Position numbers and translations under genes: made by a program. Of a DNA stretch of 8,620 bases, positions 1 to 6,916 are shown piece after piece. Location of the stretch: NCBI GenBank assembly GCA_021772735.1, contig JAJFLK010000343.1, positions 1 to 8,620 of the forward strand. The letters run 5' to 3'. Below the pieces are notes generated by a model, which saw nothing but the letters and a program-made list of their open reading frames with translations, searched no databases and was not told the DNA's origin. Positions within the stretch are counted from its first letter, which is position 1; each line of letters starts with the position of its first letter. This DNA comes from Candidatus Sumerlaeota bacterium (lineage in GTDB: Bacteria; Sumerlaeota; Sumerlaeia; MVZB01; JAJFLK01).

Positions 1-3000
1 CCTCTGTCACCGGGACGGTCATGCCGGCGAGCTGTTGATAAACGGCGAAGCGCTGGGTTGCGTGAGCCTGCGCCGAGGCCGCCAGGCGCTTGTATCGCTC
101 GGGGTCCAGCCGCTCGGTGATGCGGAATCGCATTTCGTTGCGCATGTATTTCTGGACCGGGATCTTCGGCTCACGCGTGTCGAGTTTGAGCGGCGGCTCG
201 CCCTGCTCCAGGCGTCTCGGGTCGAATCGGTATATCGGCCAGACCCCGGAATTGACCGCGAGTTTCTGCTGCTCCATGCCGTTGGCCATGTCGTACCCGT
301 GGGCGATGCAATGACTGTATGCGATGACGAGAGACGGCCCCGGATAGCTTTCGGCTTCGGTCAAGGCCTGGACGGTCTGGCTCATCTTTGCGCCCATGGC
401 GATTCGGGCGACGTAAACATGCCCGTAACTCATGGCCTCCAAGCCGAGGTCTTTCTTGGGAATGCTCTTGCCGGCGACCGAAAACTTGGCGGCCGCGCCC
501 AGCGGCGTTGCCTTGGAGGCCTGCCCGCCTGTGTTCGAGTAGACTTCGGTATCGAGGACGAGGACGTTGACGTTTCGATCCGTCGCCAGAACGTGATCGA
601 GCCCGCCATACCCGATGTCATAAGCCCACCCGTCACCGCCGACCAGCCAGACGCTTTTCGTCACAAGATAATCGGCGAGCAACTCGAGACGGCGCACCTC
701 GGCGTTATCAAGCATCGCCAGGCTCTTGCGTAGGGCAAGAACGCGCTCGCGTTGGGCTGCGATGCCGGCCTCGCTTGATTGATCGGCGGCGAGGATTTCT
801 GCGATCAGCGCGTCGCCGATTCCCCCGCCGATCCGGCCCAGAAGTTCGCGCGCCTGGGAGGCGTGAGCATCGACGGCGAGGCGGAAGCCGAGGCCGAACT
901 CCGCGTTGTCTTCGAACAGCGAATTGGACCAGGCCGGGCCGCGTCCTTCGGCGTTGCATGTGTAAGGAGTCGTCGGCAGATTGCCGCCGTAAATCGAAGA
1001 GCAGCCGGTGGCATTGGCGATCAGCGCGCGGTCTCCGAACAACTGCGTGAGGAGTTTGACGTAGGGCGTCTCGCCGCATCCGGGGCATGCGCCGGAGTAT
1101 TCGAAAAGCGGTTCGAGGAATTGGCTGCTCTTGTGATCGAACTTCTCGAACTTCGTGCGGTCCGCTTCCGGTAGATTAAGGAAGAAGTCATAGTTCTCGC
1201 GCTCGACCTCGCGGATCGGAGCCTGCGGCGTCATGTTGATCGCGAGGTGGCGGGGGTTGGATTTGTCTTTGGCCGGGCAGACCTTGACGCATAGCGAGCA
1301 GCCGGTGCAATCCTCGGGCGCGACTTGGATCGTATACTTGGAGCCTTTGAATTCGGGGGCTTTGTAGTCGATCGAGAGGAATCCTTCGGGCGCGCTTCCG
1401 AGCGAATCCGGTGAGTAGACTTTGGCGCGGATTGCTGCGTGCGGGCAGACGAGCGAACACCAGTTGCATTGGATGCAGATCTCGGGGTCCCACGCGGGGA
1501 TTTCAAGCGCGATGCCCCGCTTCTCCCATTTGGCCGTTCCTGTCGGCCAGGTTCCATCGGGCGGGAACGCGCTGACCGGAAGCAGGTCGCCCATTCCGGC
1601 GAGCATGACCGATGTGACTTTCTTGACCAAATCCGGCGCGCCATCGGCAATCAGCGGCGCCCGGCGGCGCGTTGAGGCGACCCGCCCGGTAACACGAACT
1701 TGATGGAGGTTCTCCAGCGTGTGGTCGACTGCAGCGAAGTTGCGCTCGATGATCTCCTCTCCGGCTTTCGCATAAGTCTTGCGGATCGAATCCTTGATTT
1801 TCTCGATGGCCTGATCGCGCTCCATGACGCCCGAGATGGCAAAGAAGCAGGTTTGCATGACCGTATTGATTCGCCGCCCCAGGCGCGATCGTTCGGCCAC
1901 TCCGTATGCGTCGATGACGTAGAACTTGAGATCCTTGCCGACGATCTCCGCATGAACCTCGCGCGGCAGGTGATCCCACACTTCCTCAGGTCCGAACGGG
2001 GCGTTGAGCAGGAAAGTCGAGCCGGGTTCGGCGAGCCGCAAGACATCGATCTTCTCGACGAAACCGAACTGGTGACAGCCGACGAACTGCGGATGCTTGA
2101 TGAGGTATGTGGATTGAATCGGACGCGGGCCAAATCGGAGATGAGAGACCGTAACCGCCCCGGCCTTCTTCGAGTCGTATACGAAGTAGCCCTGCGCATG
2201 GCCACCCGATTGCGCACCCATGATCTTGATTGTGTTCTTGTTCGCGCCGACGGTGCCGTCCGAGCCGAGGCCGTAAAATACGGCGCGGAACACGTCGTCG
2301 GGTTCGACCTCGAAATCCGGATCGAGCTTGAGCGATGTGTGCGTTACGTCATCGGTGATGCCGACGGTGAAGCCGCGGCGAGGCGCGGGAGAGGCGAGCT
2401 CATCGAAAACGGCTTTGACGCAGGCCGGGTCGAATTCCTTGGACGAGAGGCCGTATCGACCCGCGATGACAAGAGGCTCTATGCTGAGTCGGGGGATTTC
2501 GCTGCCCGCGTCTTCGCGCAGGGCGGCGACGACGTCGAGAAAAAGTGGATCGCCCACCGCGCCCGGTTCCTTCGTGCGATCCAGCGCGGCGATGGACTTG
2601 ACTGAGCGCGGCAGCGCGGCGACGAAATCCCGAATCGAAAACGGACGATACAGGCGGATCTTGACGACACCAACCTTCTCGCCCCGCGCGACCAGATATT
2701 GAACCGTCTCATCGACCGCCTCGGCGCCGGACCCCATCAGGACGATGACGCGCTCGGCTTCGGGGTGCCCTGCATAATCGAACAGGTGATACCGGCGGCC
2801 GGTAAGCTCGGCAAAGCGATCCATCGTCTCGCCGACGATGCCCGGGCAGGCGTCGTAGAACGGATTGCAGGCCTCGCGCGCCTGGAAGAACGTATCGGGA
2901 TTCTGGGCCGTTCCCCGGATGAGCGGGTGATCGGGCGTCAGGGCGCGGCGTCGGTGGTCTGCGATGAGATGCTCGTCGATCATCGCTCGGAGATCGTCGT

Positions 3001-3568
3001 CGCTAAGTGACGCGATTTTCGTAATCTCGTGCGAGGTTCGGAAGCCATCGAAGAAGTGCACGAACGGGATTCGCGAGCGAAGCGTCGCGGCGCCCGAGAT
3101 GCAGGCCATATCCTGGGCCTCCTGGACCGAGGCCGACGCCAGCATGGCAAATCCCGTCCCTCGGCACGCCATAACATCCGAATGATCGCCGAAGATCGAG
3201 AGCGCGTGCGTGGCGATCGTGCGCGCGGCGACGTGGATGACCAGAGGCGTGAGTTCGCCCGCGATCTTATACATGTTCGGGATCATCAGAAGCAGGCCCT
3301 GGGAGGCCGTAAACGTCGTGGCCAGCGCTCCGGCCTGAAGCGCGCCATGGATCGTCCCCGCGGCGCCAGCCTCGGACTGCATTTCGATCACGTCCGGGGT
3401 CTGACCCCAGATATTGCGCTGTCCGCGGACCGACCACTCGTCGGCAAGCTCGCCCATGGTCGACGCCGGCGTGATCGGATAGATGGCGATCACTTCGTTG
3501 ATTCGGTGTGCTACCGAGGCTGCGGCTTCATTGCCATCGACGGTTATCAGGCGGTCTTCTGCGGACAT
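1..3568 (-). CDS. nifJ: Pyruvate:ferredoxin (flavodoxin) oxidoreductase, C-terminal end cut by window edge
   Basis: This cytoplasmic enzyme converts pyruvate, CoA and oxidised ferredoxin or flavodoxin to acetyl-CoA, CO2 and reduced carrier, and can run in reverse. I translated the minus frame from ATG at 3568: 1189 codons are open to the left edge with no stop, against about 1170-1230 residues in the family, so only the extreme C-terminus is missing. Visible motifs in order: YPITPAS at residues 30-36 (pyruvate site), catalytic-type Glu66, Arg116, ATHALSIFGDH near 119-129; a two-[4Fe-4S] ferredoxin domain with C698/C701/C704/C708 and C754/C757/C760/C764; a third cluster with C828, C831, C856 and C1087; and the thiamine-diphosphate motif GGDGWAYDIGYGG around Asp979. 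The cysteine spacings match those I recall for the Desulfovibrio enzyme, with constant offsets. The start is supported by AAGGA at 3575-3579, six bases upstream. No other nif genes are visible, so a role in central carbon metabolism is more likely than dedicated nitrogen fixation. It probably has its own sigma-54-type promoter (3689-3703). Confidence 0.97.
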   Translation of the reverse strand, partial: MSAEDRLITVDGNEAAASVAHRINEVIAIYPITPASTMGELADEWSVRGQRNIWGQTPDVIEMQSEAGAAGTIHGALQAGALATTFTASQGLLLMIPNMYKIAGELTPLVIHVAARTIATHALSIFGDHSDVMACRGTGFAMLASASVQEAQDMACISGAATLRSRIPFVHFFDGFRTSHEITKIASLSDDDLRAMIDEHLIADHRRRALTPDHPLIRGTAQNPDTFFQAREACNPFYDACPGIVGETMDRFAELTGRRYHLFDYAGHPEAERVIVLMGSGAEAVDETVQYLVARGEKVGVVKIRLYRPFSIRDFVAALPRSVKSIAALDRTKEPGAVGDPLFLDVVAALREDAGSEIPRLSIEPLVIAGRYGLSSKEFDPACVKAVFDELASPAPRRGFTVGITDDVTHTSLKLDPDFEVEPDDVFRAVFYGLGSDGTVGANKNTIKIMGAQSGGHAQGYFVYDSKKAGAVTVSHLRFGPRPIQSTYLIKHPQFVGCHQFGFVEKIDVLRLAEPGSTFLLNAPFGPEEVWDHLPREVHAEIVGKDLKFYVIDAYGVAERSRLGRRINTVMQTCFFAISGVMERDQAIEKIKDSIRKTYAKAGEEIIERNFAAVDHTLENLHQVRVTGRVASTRRRAPLIADGAPDLVKKVTSVMLAGMGDLLPVSAFPPDGTWPTGTAKWEKRGIALEIPAWDPEICIQCNWCSLVCPHAAIRAKVYSPDSLGSAPEGFLSIDYKAPEFKGSKYTIQVAPEDCTGCSLCVKVCPAKDKSNPRHLAINMTPQAPIREVERENYDFFLNLPEADRTKFEKFDHKSSQFLEPLFEYSGACPGCGETPYVKLLTQLFGDRALIANATGCSSIYGGNLPTTPYTCNAEGRGPAWSNSLFEDNAEFGLGFRLAVDAHASQARELLGRIGGGIGDALIAEILAADQSSEAGIAAQRERVLALRKSLAMLDNAEVRRLELLADYLVTKSVWLVGGDGWAYDIGYGGLDHVLATDRNVNVLVLDTEVYSNTGGQASKATPLGAAAKFSVAGKSIPKKDLGLEAMSYGHVYVARIAMGAKMSQTVQALTEAESYPGPSLVIAYSHCIAHGYDMANGMEQQKLAVNSGVWPIYRFDPRRLEQGEPPLKLDTREPKIPVQKYMRNEMRFRITERLDPERYKRLAASAQAHATQRFAVYQQLAGMTVPVTE

Positions 3569-3688
3569 GAAAATTCCTTGGCGAATGGTGGGGAATGGCC
3601 TATCTCGCGCCTCCGGCCCCCGTACGAAGTCGCTACGTGCACAACAGGCCCCACTTGGGGCGTGTGCGTGGCTCCATTACGCAAAATC

Positions 3689-3703
3689 GCAAGTAGAGTG
3701 CCA
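3689..3703 (-). promoter_or_regulatory. Candidate sigma-54 (-24/-12) promoter of nifJ
   Basis: The minus strand reads TTGGCACTCTACTTGC followed by GATTTT. This matches the known sigma-54 consensus TGGCAC-N5-TTGC exactly, with GG at 3702-3701 and GC at 3690-3689 separated by ten bases. The predicted transcription start is near 3677, giving a leader of about 109 bases before the nifJ ATG. The Klebsiella nifJ gene is known to use sigma-54, but here the promoter is called from sequence only. A TTGACA at 3763-3768 has no convincing -10 partner at 16-18 bases, so a sigma-70 alternative is weaker. Confidence 0.7.
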
Positions 3704-3805
3704 AAAGACTCCTGCCCCCAGGCTCGCAGGCACCTCGGGAGCCCTAGCGTCTATACGATTGATGTCAAAGTAGTTATGTCGATCATGCCGAGTGATCTGG
3801 ATCGG

Positions 3806-3848
3806 CGTGCCATCCTGCATGTTGCAGGGTTGCACGTTGCCCATTGCC
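3806..3848. repeat. Degenerate heptamer array with internal dyad, likely upstream activator site of nifJ
   Basis: Six adjacent heptamers can be read on the plus strand: CGTGCCA, TCCTGCA, TGTTGCA, (one G), GGTTGCA, CGTTGCC and CATTGCC. Four share the core TTGCM. Inside lies a perfect dyad, CCTGCATGTTGCAGG at 3814-3828, with 6-base arms and a 3-base centre. The array sits roughly 130-170 bases upstream of the predicted sigma-54 start of nifJ, where bacterial enhancer-binding proteins usually bind. The repeat and dyad are seen directly; the activator-site role is inference. Confidence 0.5.
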
Positions 3849-3863
3849 AATCGTGTGGTGAAG

Positions 3864-3897
3864 GCGACTGTCGCTCGGCCAATCGGCGAACAGTCGC
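3864..3897. repeat. Perfect 8-base inverted repeat
   Basis: GCGACTGT at 3864-3871 is the exact reverse complement of ACAGTCGC at 3890-3897, with 18 bases between. The stem can extend by three pairs (CGC/GCG) if one A is bulged. It lies after the terminator of the exported-protein operon and upstream of the nifJ promoter, and has no U-tract on either strand, so it does not look like a terminator. It could be an operator or a remnant; I cannot assign a role. Confidence 0.4.
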
Positions 3898-3907
3898 GCC
3901 CGGAGGG

Positions 3908-3940
3908 CAAAGAAAAACCGGCGGGCAAGGCACCCGCCGG
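3908..3940 (-). terminator. Rho-independent terminator of the exported-protein operon
   Basis: On the minus strand a perfect 8-base GC stem, CCGGCGGG/CCCGCCGG (3940-3933 with 3925-3918), encloses the 7-base loop TGCCTTG and is followed at once by TTTTTCTTT. It begins 58 bases after the stop codon of the DUF2911 gene. On the plus strand the stem has no following U-tract, so it acts in one direction only. Confidence 0.93.
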
Positions 3941-3961
3941 TAGATCGCAATTGCGATGCTA
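3941..3961 (-). repeat. Second hairpin directly before the terminator stem
   Basis: ATCGCAATTGCGAT at 3944-3957 is a perfect 14-base palindrome. TAG and CTA flanks extend it to eight pairs with one bulged G (3958) and an AATT loop when folded in RNA. In the transcript it lies in the 3' untranslated region of the DUF2911 gene and abuts the terminator stem, so the two may work as a tandem 3'-end structure. A DNA-binding site is the alternative. Confidence 0.4.
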
Positions 3962-3998
3962 TTTAATTCAATGAGTCAAGGACTGTCGGCCGCTGTAT

Positions 3999-5021
3999 TT
4001 ACTCCACCGAAGCGACGGCGGGGGCCGTTCCCGCCGAAGAAAACGGTGCGGACCAGGTGCTGTCCCCCCAGGCGATCTCAAGAACGCCGCCATCGACGGA
4101 TTCGCTCAGCTCGATGGCGAACTTCTTGACCTTCTTCTCGGCCTCGCCGACCGTCAGAGCGATCTCCGCCACATCGGCGTCGGGATCGTGCATCGTGCCC
4201 CAGATATCGGCCTCATCGTTGAAAACCAGACTCCAGCCTTCGTCGGTCTTCTTGAGCCACAGGCTGTAAATCCCGGGGTATCCTTCTGCGGCGTTCCCGG
4301 CTCTGACGATCGTATCGCCAAAGGCCAGGTCGGTATCCGTGAACAGCTTCGTGGCTCGCGAGCCGCTATATTGGAAAACGGACCCGCTCTCGATCTTGCC
4401 CAGTCGCTTGAAGTCATCGGACATGGTCCGAATGCCGCCGTAGGTGATCTTGACCTCGCTGCCGCCCAGGTCCATCACGGTCCTGCCCGGAATCTTCCCG
4501 CCTCGCATGCCCTTGACGCGAGCCGAGAACTTGCCGAGTCCGCGCGTTTCCATTTCAGTCGTCACGTCGGCCGAACCTATCAATCCCAAGTCGTCTGATA
4601 GGGACCCGGTCAGCGTGCCCGAGTCAAGCTGCCTGACGATCAGTGTCATTCCGGTTTCCGTCTCGCCGACGTGGCCTGCGTAGCGCAGCTTCAAAGCCAG
4701 CGAGGACTCGGTGATATCCGTGACGACCTGCGCCTGCGTTTGCTCGGGCGCCTGCACGGTCGCCCCGAGTTTTCCGCCCACATCCAGGAAATTCAGAAGC
4801 AGGTGCATGGGCTCCTGATCGGGCAGTTCCACCGTCAGGGACCATTCGCCGAGAAATCCCCGGATCGAGCCCCCTCCTTGAACGTTCACGCCGCCTCGGG
4901 TCGACAGTGACGAAGGCTCGATATCGGCGGCCTGTGCGCCGACGCCTCCGGTCAGCGTTCCGGCCAGCCCGATCGCCAGGGCCAACAGGATTCGACTGGT
5001 TTTGTTTAGTTTCGCTCTCAT
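3999..5021 (-). CDS. Secreted DUF2911 domain protein (340 aa)
   Basis: Function unknown. Residues 1-31 form a Sec signal peptide: basic MRAKLNKTSR, hydrophobic ILLALAIGLAGTL, and a likely cut after AQA (residue 31), so the product is probably periplasmic. Residues about 57-160 resemble a beta-rich repeat domain (GEWSLTVELP, then GGKLGATVQAPE, then SGTLTGSLSDDLG), like small barrel-type domains often found next to DUF2911. Residues about 188-328 match DUF2911 by its order of landmarks: SEVKITYGG, then SGSRATKLFTDTDLAFGDTIVRAG, GIYSLWLKKTDEGWSLVFNDE, IWGTMHDPD, and LEIAWGDSTWSAPF. An in-frame GTG at 5048 would add nine residues, but AGGAGG at 5029-5034 lies seven bases before the ATG at 5021, so I start there. 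It is the last gene of a three-gene unit, 64 bases after the cytochrome/copper gene, and is followed by a clear terminator. All three products appear exported, suggesting a shared extracytoplasmic task. Confidence 0.9.
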   Translation of the reverse strand: MRAKLNKTSRILLALAIGLAGTLTGGVGAQAADIEPSSLSTRGGVNVQGGGSIRGFLGEWSLTVELPDQEPMHLLLNFLDVGGKLGATVQAPEQTQAQVVTDITESSLALKLRYAGHVGETETGMTLIVRQLDSGTLTGSLSDDLGLIGSADVTTEMETRGLGKFSARVKGMRGGKIPGRTVMDLGGSEVKITYGGIRTMSDDFKRLGKIESGSVFQYSGSRATKLFTDTDLAFGDTIVRAGNAAEGYPGIYSLWLKKTDEGWSLVFNDEADIWGTMHDPDADVAEIALTVGEAEKKVKKFAIELSESVDGGVLEIAWGDSTWSAPFSSAGTAPAVASVE

Positions 5022-5028
5022 ATTCCGT

Positions 5029-5034
5029 CCTCCT
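5029..5034 (-). promoter_or_regulatory. Ribosome binding site fixing the DUF2911 start
   Basis: A full AGGAGG on the minus strand, seven bases before the ATG at 5021. It lies inside the upstream GTG extension and therefore argues for the shorter protein, which begins directly with a signal peptide. Confidence 0.9.
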
Positions 5035-5052
5035 GCGGGTTCATCCACCCGC
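5035..5052 (-). promoter_or_regulatory. Intercistronic hairpin abutting the DUF2911 ribosome binding site
   Basis: On the minus strand GCGGGT (5052-5047) and ACCCGC (5040-5035) form a perfect 6-base stem with loop GGATGA, ending exactly where AGGAGG begins. In the polycistronic mRNA it could limit or expose the adjacent ribosome binding site or protect a processed 3' message. The hairpin is visible in the sequence; the role is inference. Confidence 0.45.
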
Positions 5053-5085
5053 GATGACTCGATGATTCCGGTTTCGGACCTTCGT

Positions 5086-6360
5086 TCAGTTGCTCGCCGC
5101 GACCGGTTTGGTCGCTGTGTAGTTCATCCAACCGAGATCCATCTCGTCCCAGGTCGGTCCGCCGAAGGCGACGGGACGTTCGGAGTTGTATCCGACCGCC
5201 GCAGCCCTTTCCGGGGAGTTGTCATACCACATCTCGAATTCCACGCGCGTTCCGGCGGGAACCTTCTTGAGGCCCTCATCCTTATATTCGTAAAAGATCT
5301 GCCAGTTGAAATCATACGTCGGAACGTCGAGGAGAACCTCTTCGGTTCCATCGGGATAGAAGGCGGTATACTTGCACGCAACGCCTCGTAGATGCAGATG
5401 AGGCATGTAACCCATAATCGTCGTGTCCGATTTGAAGGTCATCGCCCCGCCGACTTTCCAGTTCGGGTGACGCGGCGGAATCTCGAAGGCGCCGTGGCTG
5501 ATCGTCGCGACCTGGACGGGGTGCGTCACAGGCTTATCGTGAAACTCGATAGCGAATGAGGATTGATCCCAAACGCCGGTGCCCGGACCGCTTTCCTTGT
5601 GATAATGCATCTGGAAGGTGATCGTCGGCGCCTTGGGCACAAGCACGCCATAACCCTCGGGGAAGGTCGTCGGGTCCGTGCCGGGGGCCTCGCCTCCGAG
5701 CATGCCGAACCTTCGGCCACCGTCCTCGCTCTCGCCGACTGCAAAGGCGATGATGTGATGCACGACTTCGCTGCCGGGCTTGAACTCGATGGCCTTCATC
5801 CAGCGAGCTTCGGGGAACTGCTCTTCGGTCAACCTGACCGTGATATTCTGATAGAGGTCGTCCACGTCATCGCCGACCCAGTTGGGCTCGTCGAATGTGA
5901 TGACGACGTCAGGGCTGCCGCCGGAGATGGTCCAGCCGGTCTCGGGCCAGACGATCGGCTCGGGCGCGTCAGCGGGGTTGCCTCGAGGCGCTCCGGATTT
6001 GGCCCAGTTCACGATGGTCGCGATCTCCGAATCCGGCATGGTTCGCTCGTTCTCGAACTGGCCGTGATGCTGCGGAGCGGCATACCAGGGCGGCATCGAT
6101 TTGGTCTGAACCGACTTTGCAACCGATTTGGCCCAGGGTCGGACCTCTTCATATGAAACCAGAGACATCGGCGCGATCATGCCCGAAACATTGGCCCCCT
6201 CGGGACGGTGGCACAGTTGACACTCGCGCTGAAAGATCGGGGCGATATCCTTATAGAATGTCGGACGCGCGATTGCCGCGTCATCTGCCAACGCCTGGCT
6301 CGAACAGACGCCCAGCATCGCCGCCATCACCACCAGCGTGCTTTTCATTACATTCTTCAT
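5086..6360 (-). CDS. Exported mono-haem cytochrome c / copper type II monooxygenase-like protein (424 aa)
   Basis: A signal peptide (about residues 1-25, cut after QALA) precedes a small cytochrome-c-like domain. This has haem motif CQLCH at 47-51 (FYKDIAPIFQRECQLCH) and MPPW with Met89 as likely axial ligand. From about residue 150 the protein resembles the copper type II, ascorbate-dependent monooxygenase fold of peptidylglycine hydroxylating monooxygenase. Candidate copper ligands occur in the right order: His201-His202 (VVHHI), His252/His254 (MHYH), His321/His323 (PHLHLRG) and Met407 in WDEMDLGWM, resembling the DEM Met-ligand segment of the animal enzyme. Both copper sites therefore look intact. 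The natural inference is that the haem passes electrons to the copper centre in place of ascorbate; the substrate is unknown. ATG 6360 is chosen because GAGGAG lies at 6367-6372, six bases upstream. It is the middle gene of the exported-protein unit, 153 bases after the previous gene and 64 before the next. Proteins of this build are usually annotated only as cytochrome or monooxygenase-like. Confidence 0.88.
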   Translation of the reverse strand: MKNVMKSTLVVMAAMLGVCSSQALADDAAIARPTFYKDIAPIFQRECQLCHRPEGANVSGMIAPMSLVSYEEVRPWAKSVAKSVQTKSMPPWYAAPQHHGQFENERTMPDSEIATIVNWAKSGAPRGNPADAPEPIVWPETGWTISGGSPDVVITFDEPNWVGDDVDDLYQNITVRLTEEQFPEARWMKAIEFKPGSEVVHHIIAFAVGESEDGGRRFGMLGGEAPGTDPTTFPEGYGVLVPKAPTITFQMHYHKESGPGTGVWDQSSFAIEFHDKPVTHPVQVATISHGAFEIPPRHPNWKVGGAMTFKSDTTIMGYMPHLHLRGVACKYTAFYPDGTEEVLLDVPTYDFNWQIFYEYKDEGLKKVPAGTRVEFEMWYDNSPERAAAVGYNSERPVAFGGPTWDEMDLGWMNYTATKPVAASN

Positions 6361-6459
6361 CGCGTTCTCCTCTTTTTCTCGGGCTGGGCTTGCGGCCTTG
6401 TTTTATTTTGTCCGCTTCGTCGCCGATGCCCCCCATTGGATTTTAGTTCGCTTGTCCGA

Positions 6460-6480
6460 GCTGCGCTCCGGAGCGTCAGC
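6460..6480 (-). repeat. Intercistronic hairpin between the first and second operon genes
   Basis: A perfect 12-base palindrome, CGCTCCGGAGCG (6464-6475), is flanked by GCTG and CAGC, which pair if one base is bulged. No U-tract follows on the minus strand, so it is not a standard terminator. It may protect or separate segments of the operon mRNA, or be chance in GC-rich DNA. Confidence 0.3.
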
Positions 6481-6513
6481 CCCGCATCGCGAGATGCCCG
6501 GATTTCGTCTTGC

Positions 6514-6909
6514 TCAATATTCGCGAGCCAGCGCAACGCGGACCAGGTTGACCCCAGGTGCGCGGTAAAGCAGGCCTTGCACGGCCACCTGCTGGCCCAT
6601 CAGAGGCGCGAGCGTCGAATTGGCCGTCTGGAGCCCCGCTGCCGGAACAGGAAGCCGATAGACCGCAATCCAGACCGTTCCGGTCTCCTCTTCGAGGATG
6701 CCGATCGGAAAGCCGTGCTCCGCTCGATACGTGCCCGAATCGACGTGCTCCGCACCGTGGCGCCCAAACATTGCATAATCAGCGATATCAATGACCTCGC
6801 CGATAATCGTGCCATTGACCGGCTTGGGCTCCGCACTGGCCGAGACGTAAGCAATGGCGCAGAGCACCACCGCGAGGCCGGAGACGGCCACCATCCATTT
6901 ATTTCTCAT
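6514..6909 (-). CDS. Small exported protein with a compact beta-type domain (131 aa), function unknown
   Basis: Residues 1-26 form a signal peptide (MRNKWM, hydrophobic VAVSGLAVVLCAIA, likely cut after SASA); the mature protein is about 105 residues. The mature part (NGTIIGEVIDIADY, then HGFPIGILEEETGTVWIAVYRLP, then LAPLMGQQVAVQGLLYR) follows the pattern of small periplasmic OB-like proteins of the form GEVVDxxCY...C...GxPvGiL...LagkkVkVtGkv, recalled from memory. It differs in that the cysteines normally seen early in that pattern are absent; the only cysteine (Cys17) is in the signal peptide. Met is chosen at 6909, not the in-frame GTG at 6927, because AGGAGG (6917-6922) lies seven bases before the ATG. 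It is the first gene of the three-gene exported unit, followed after 153 bases by the cytochrome/copper protein, so an accessory role such as binding or maturation is plausible but not shown. Confidence 0.85.
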   Translation of the reverse strand: MRNKWMVAVSGLAVVLCAIAYVSASAEPKPVNGTIIGEVIDIADYAMFGRHGAEHVDSGTYRAEHGFPIGILEEETGTVWIAVYRLPVPAAGLQTANSTLAPLMGQQVAVQGLLYRAPGVNLVRVALAREY

Positions 6910-6916
6910 CACATCT

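Larger units (their letters stand above)
3569..3998. other. 430-base intergenic region between the DUF2911 gene and nifJ
   Basis: No gene is supported here. Reading the minus strand it contains the 3' hairpin and terminator of the exported operon, an 8-base inverted repeat, the heptamer array with its dyad, the sigma-54-type promoter and a nifJ leader of about 109 bases. The leader has a small CCCC-AAGT-GGGG hairpin (3660-3649) close to the predicted transcription start and the AAGGA ribosome binding site at 3575-3579. Confidence 0.7.

Noticed and set aside
1700..2605. Plus-strand 301-codon open frame
   Set aside because: It lies wholly antisense to nifJ, whose minus-strand translation matches the family over its full length; the frame has no recognisable domain and is a GC-rich shadow.
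3763..3768. TTGACA as a sigma-70 -35 box for nifJ
   Set aside because: At 16-18 bases downstream only TAGGGC-like sequence is found; TATAGA lies seven bases away, which is too close.
3029..3943. Plus-strand 304-codon open frame crossing the nifJ start and intergenic region
   Set aside because: Low-complexity, arginine-rich translation, antisense to nifJ for over half its length, then through the promoter, repeats and terminator; no ribosome binding site.
5022..5048. GTG start adding nine residues to the DUF2911 protein
   Set aside because: It would place AGGAGG inside the coding region and precede the signal peptide with MDEPAGGRN; the ATG at 5021 has ideal spacing.
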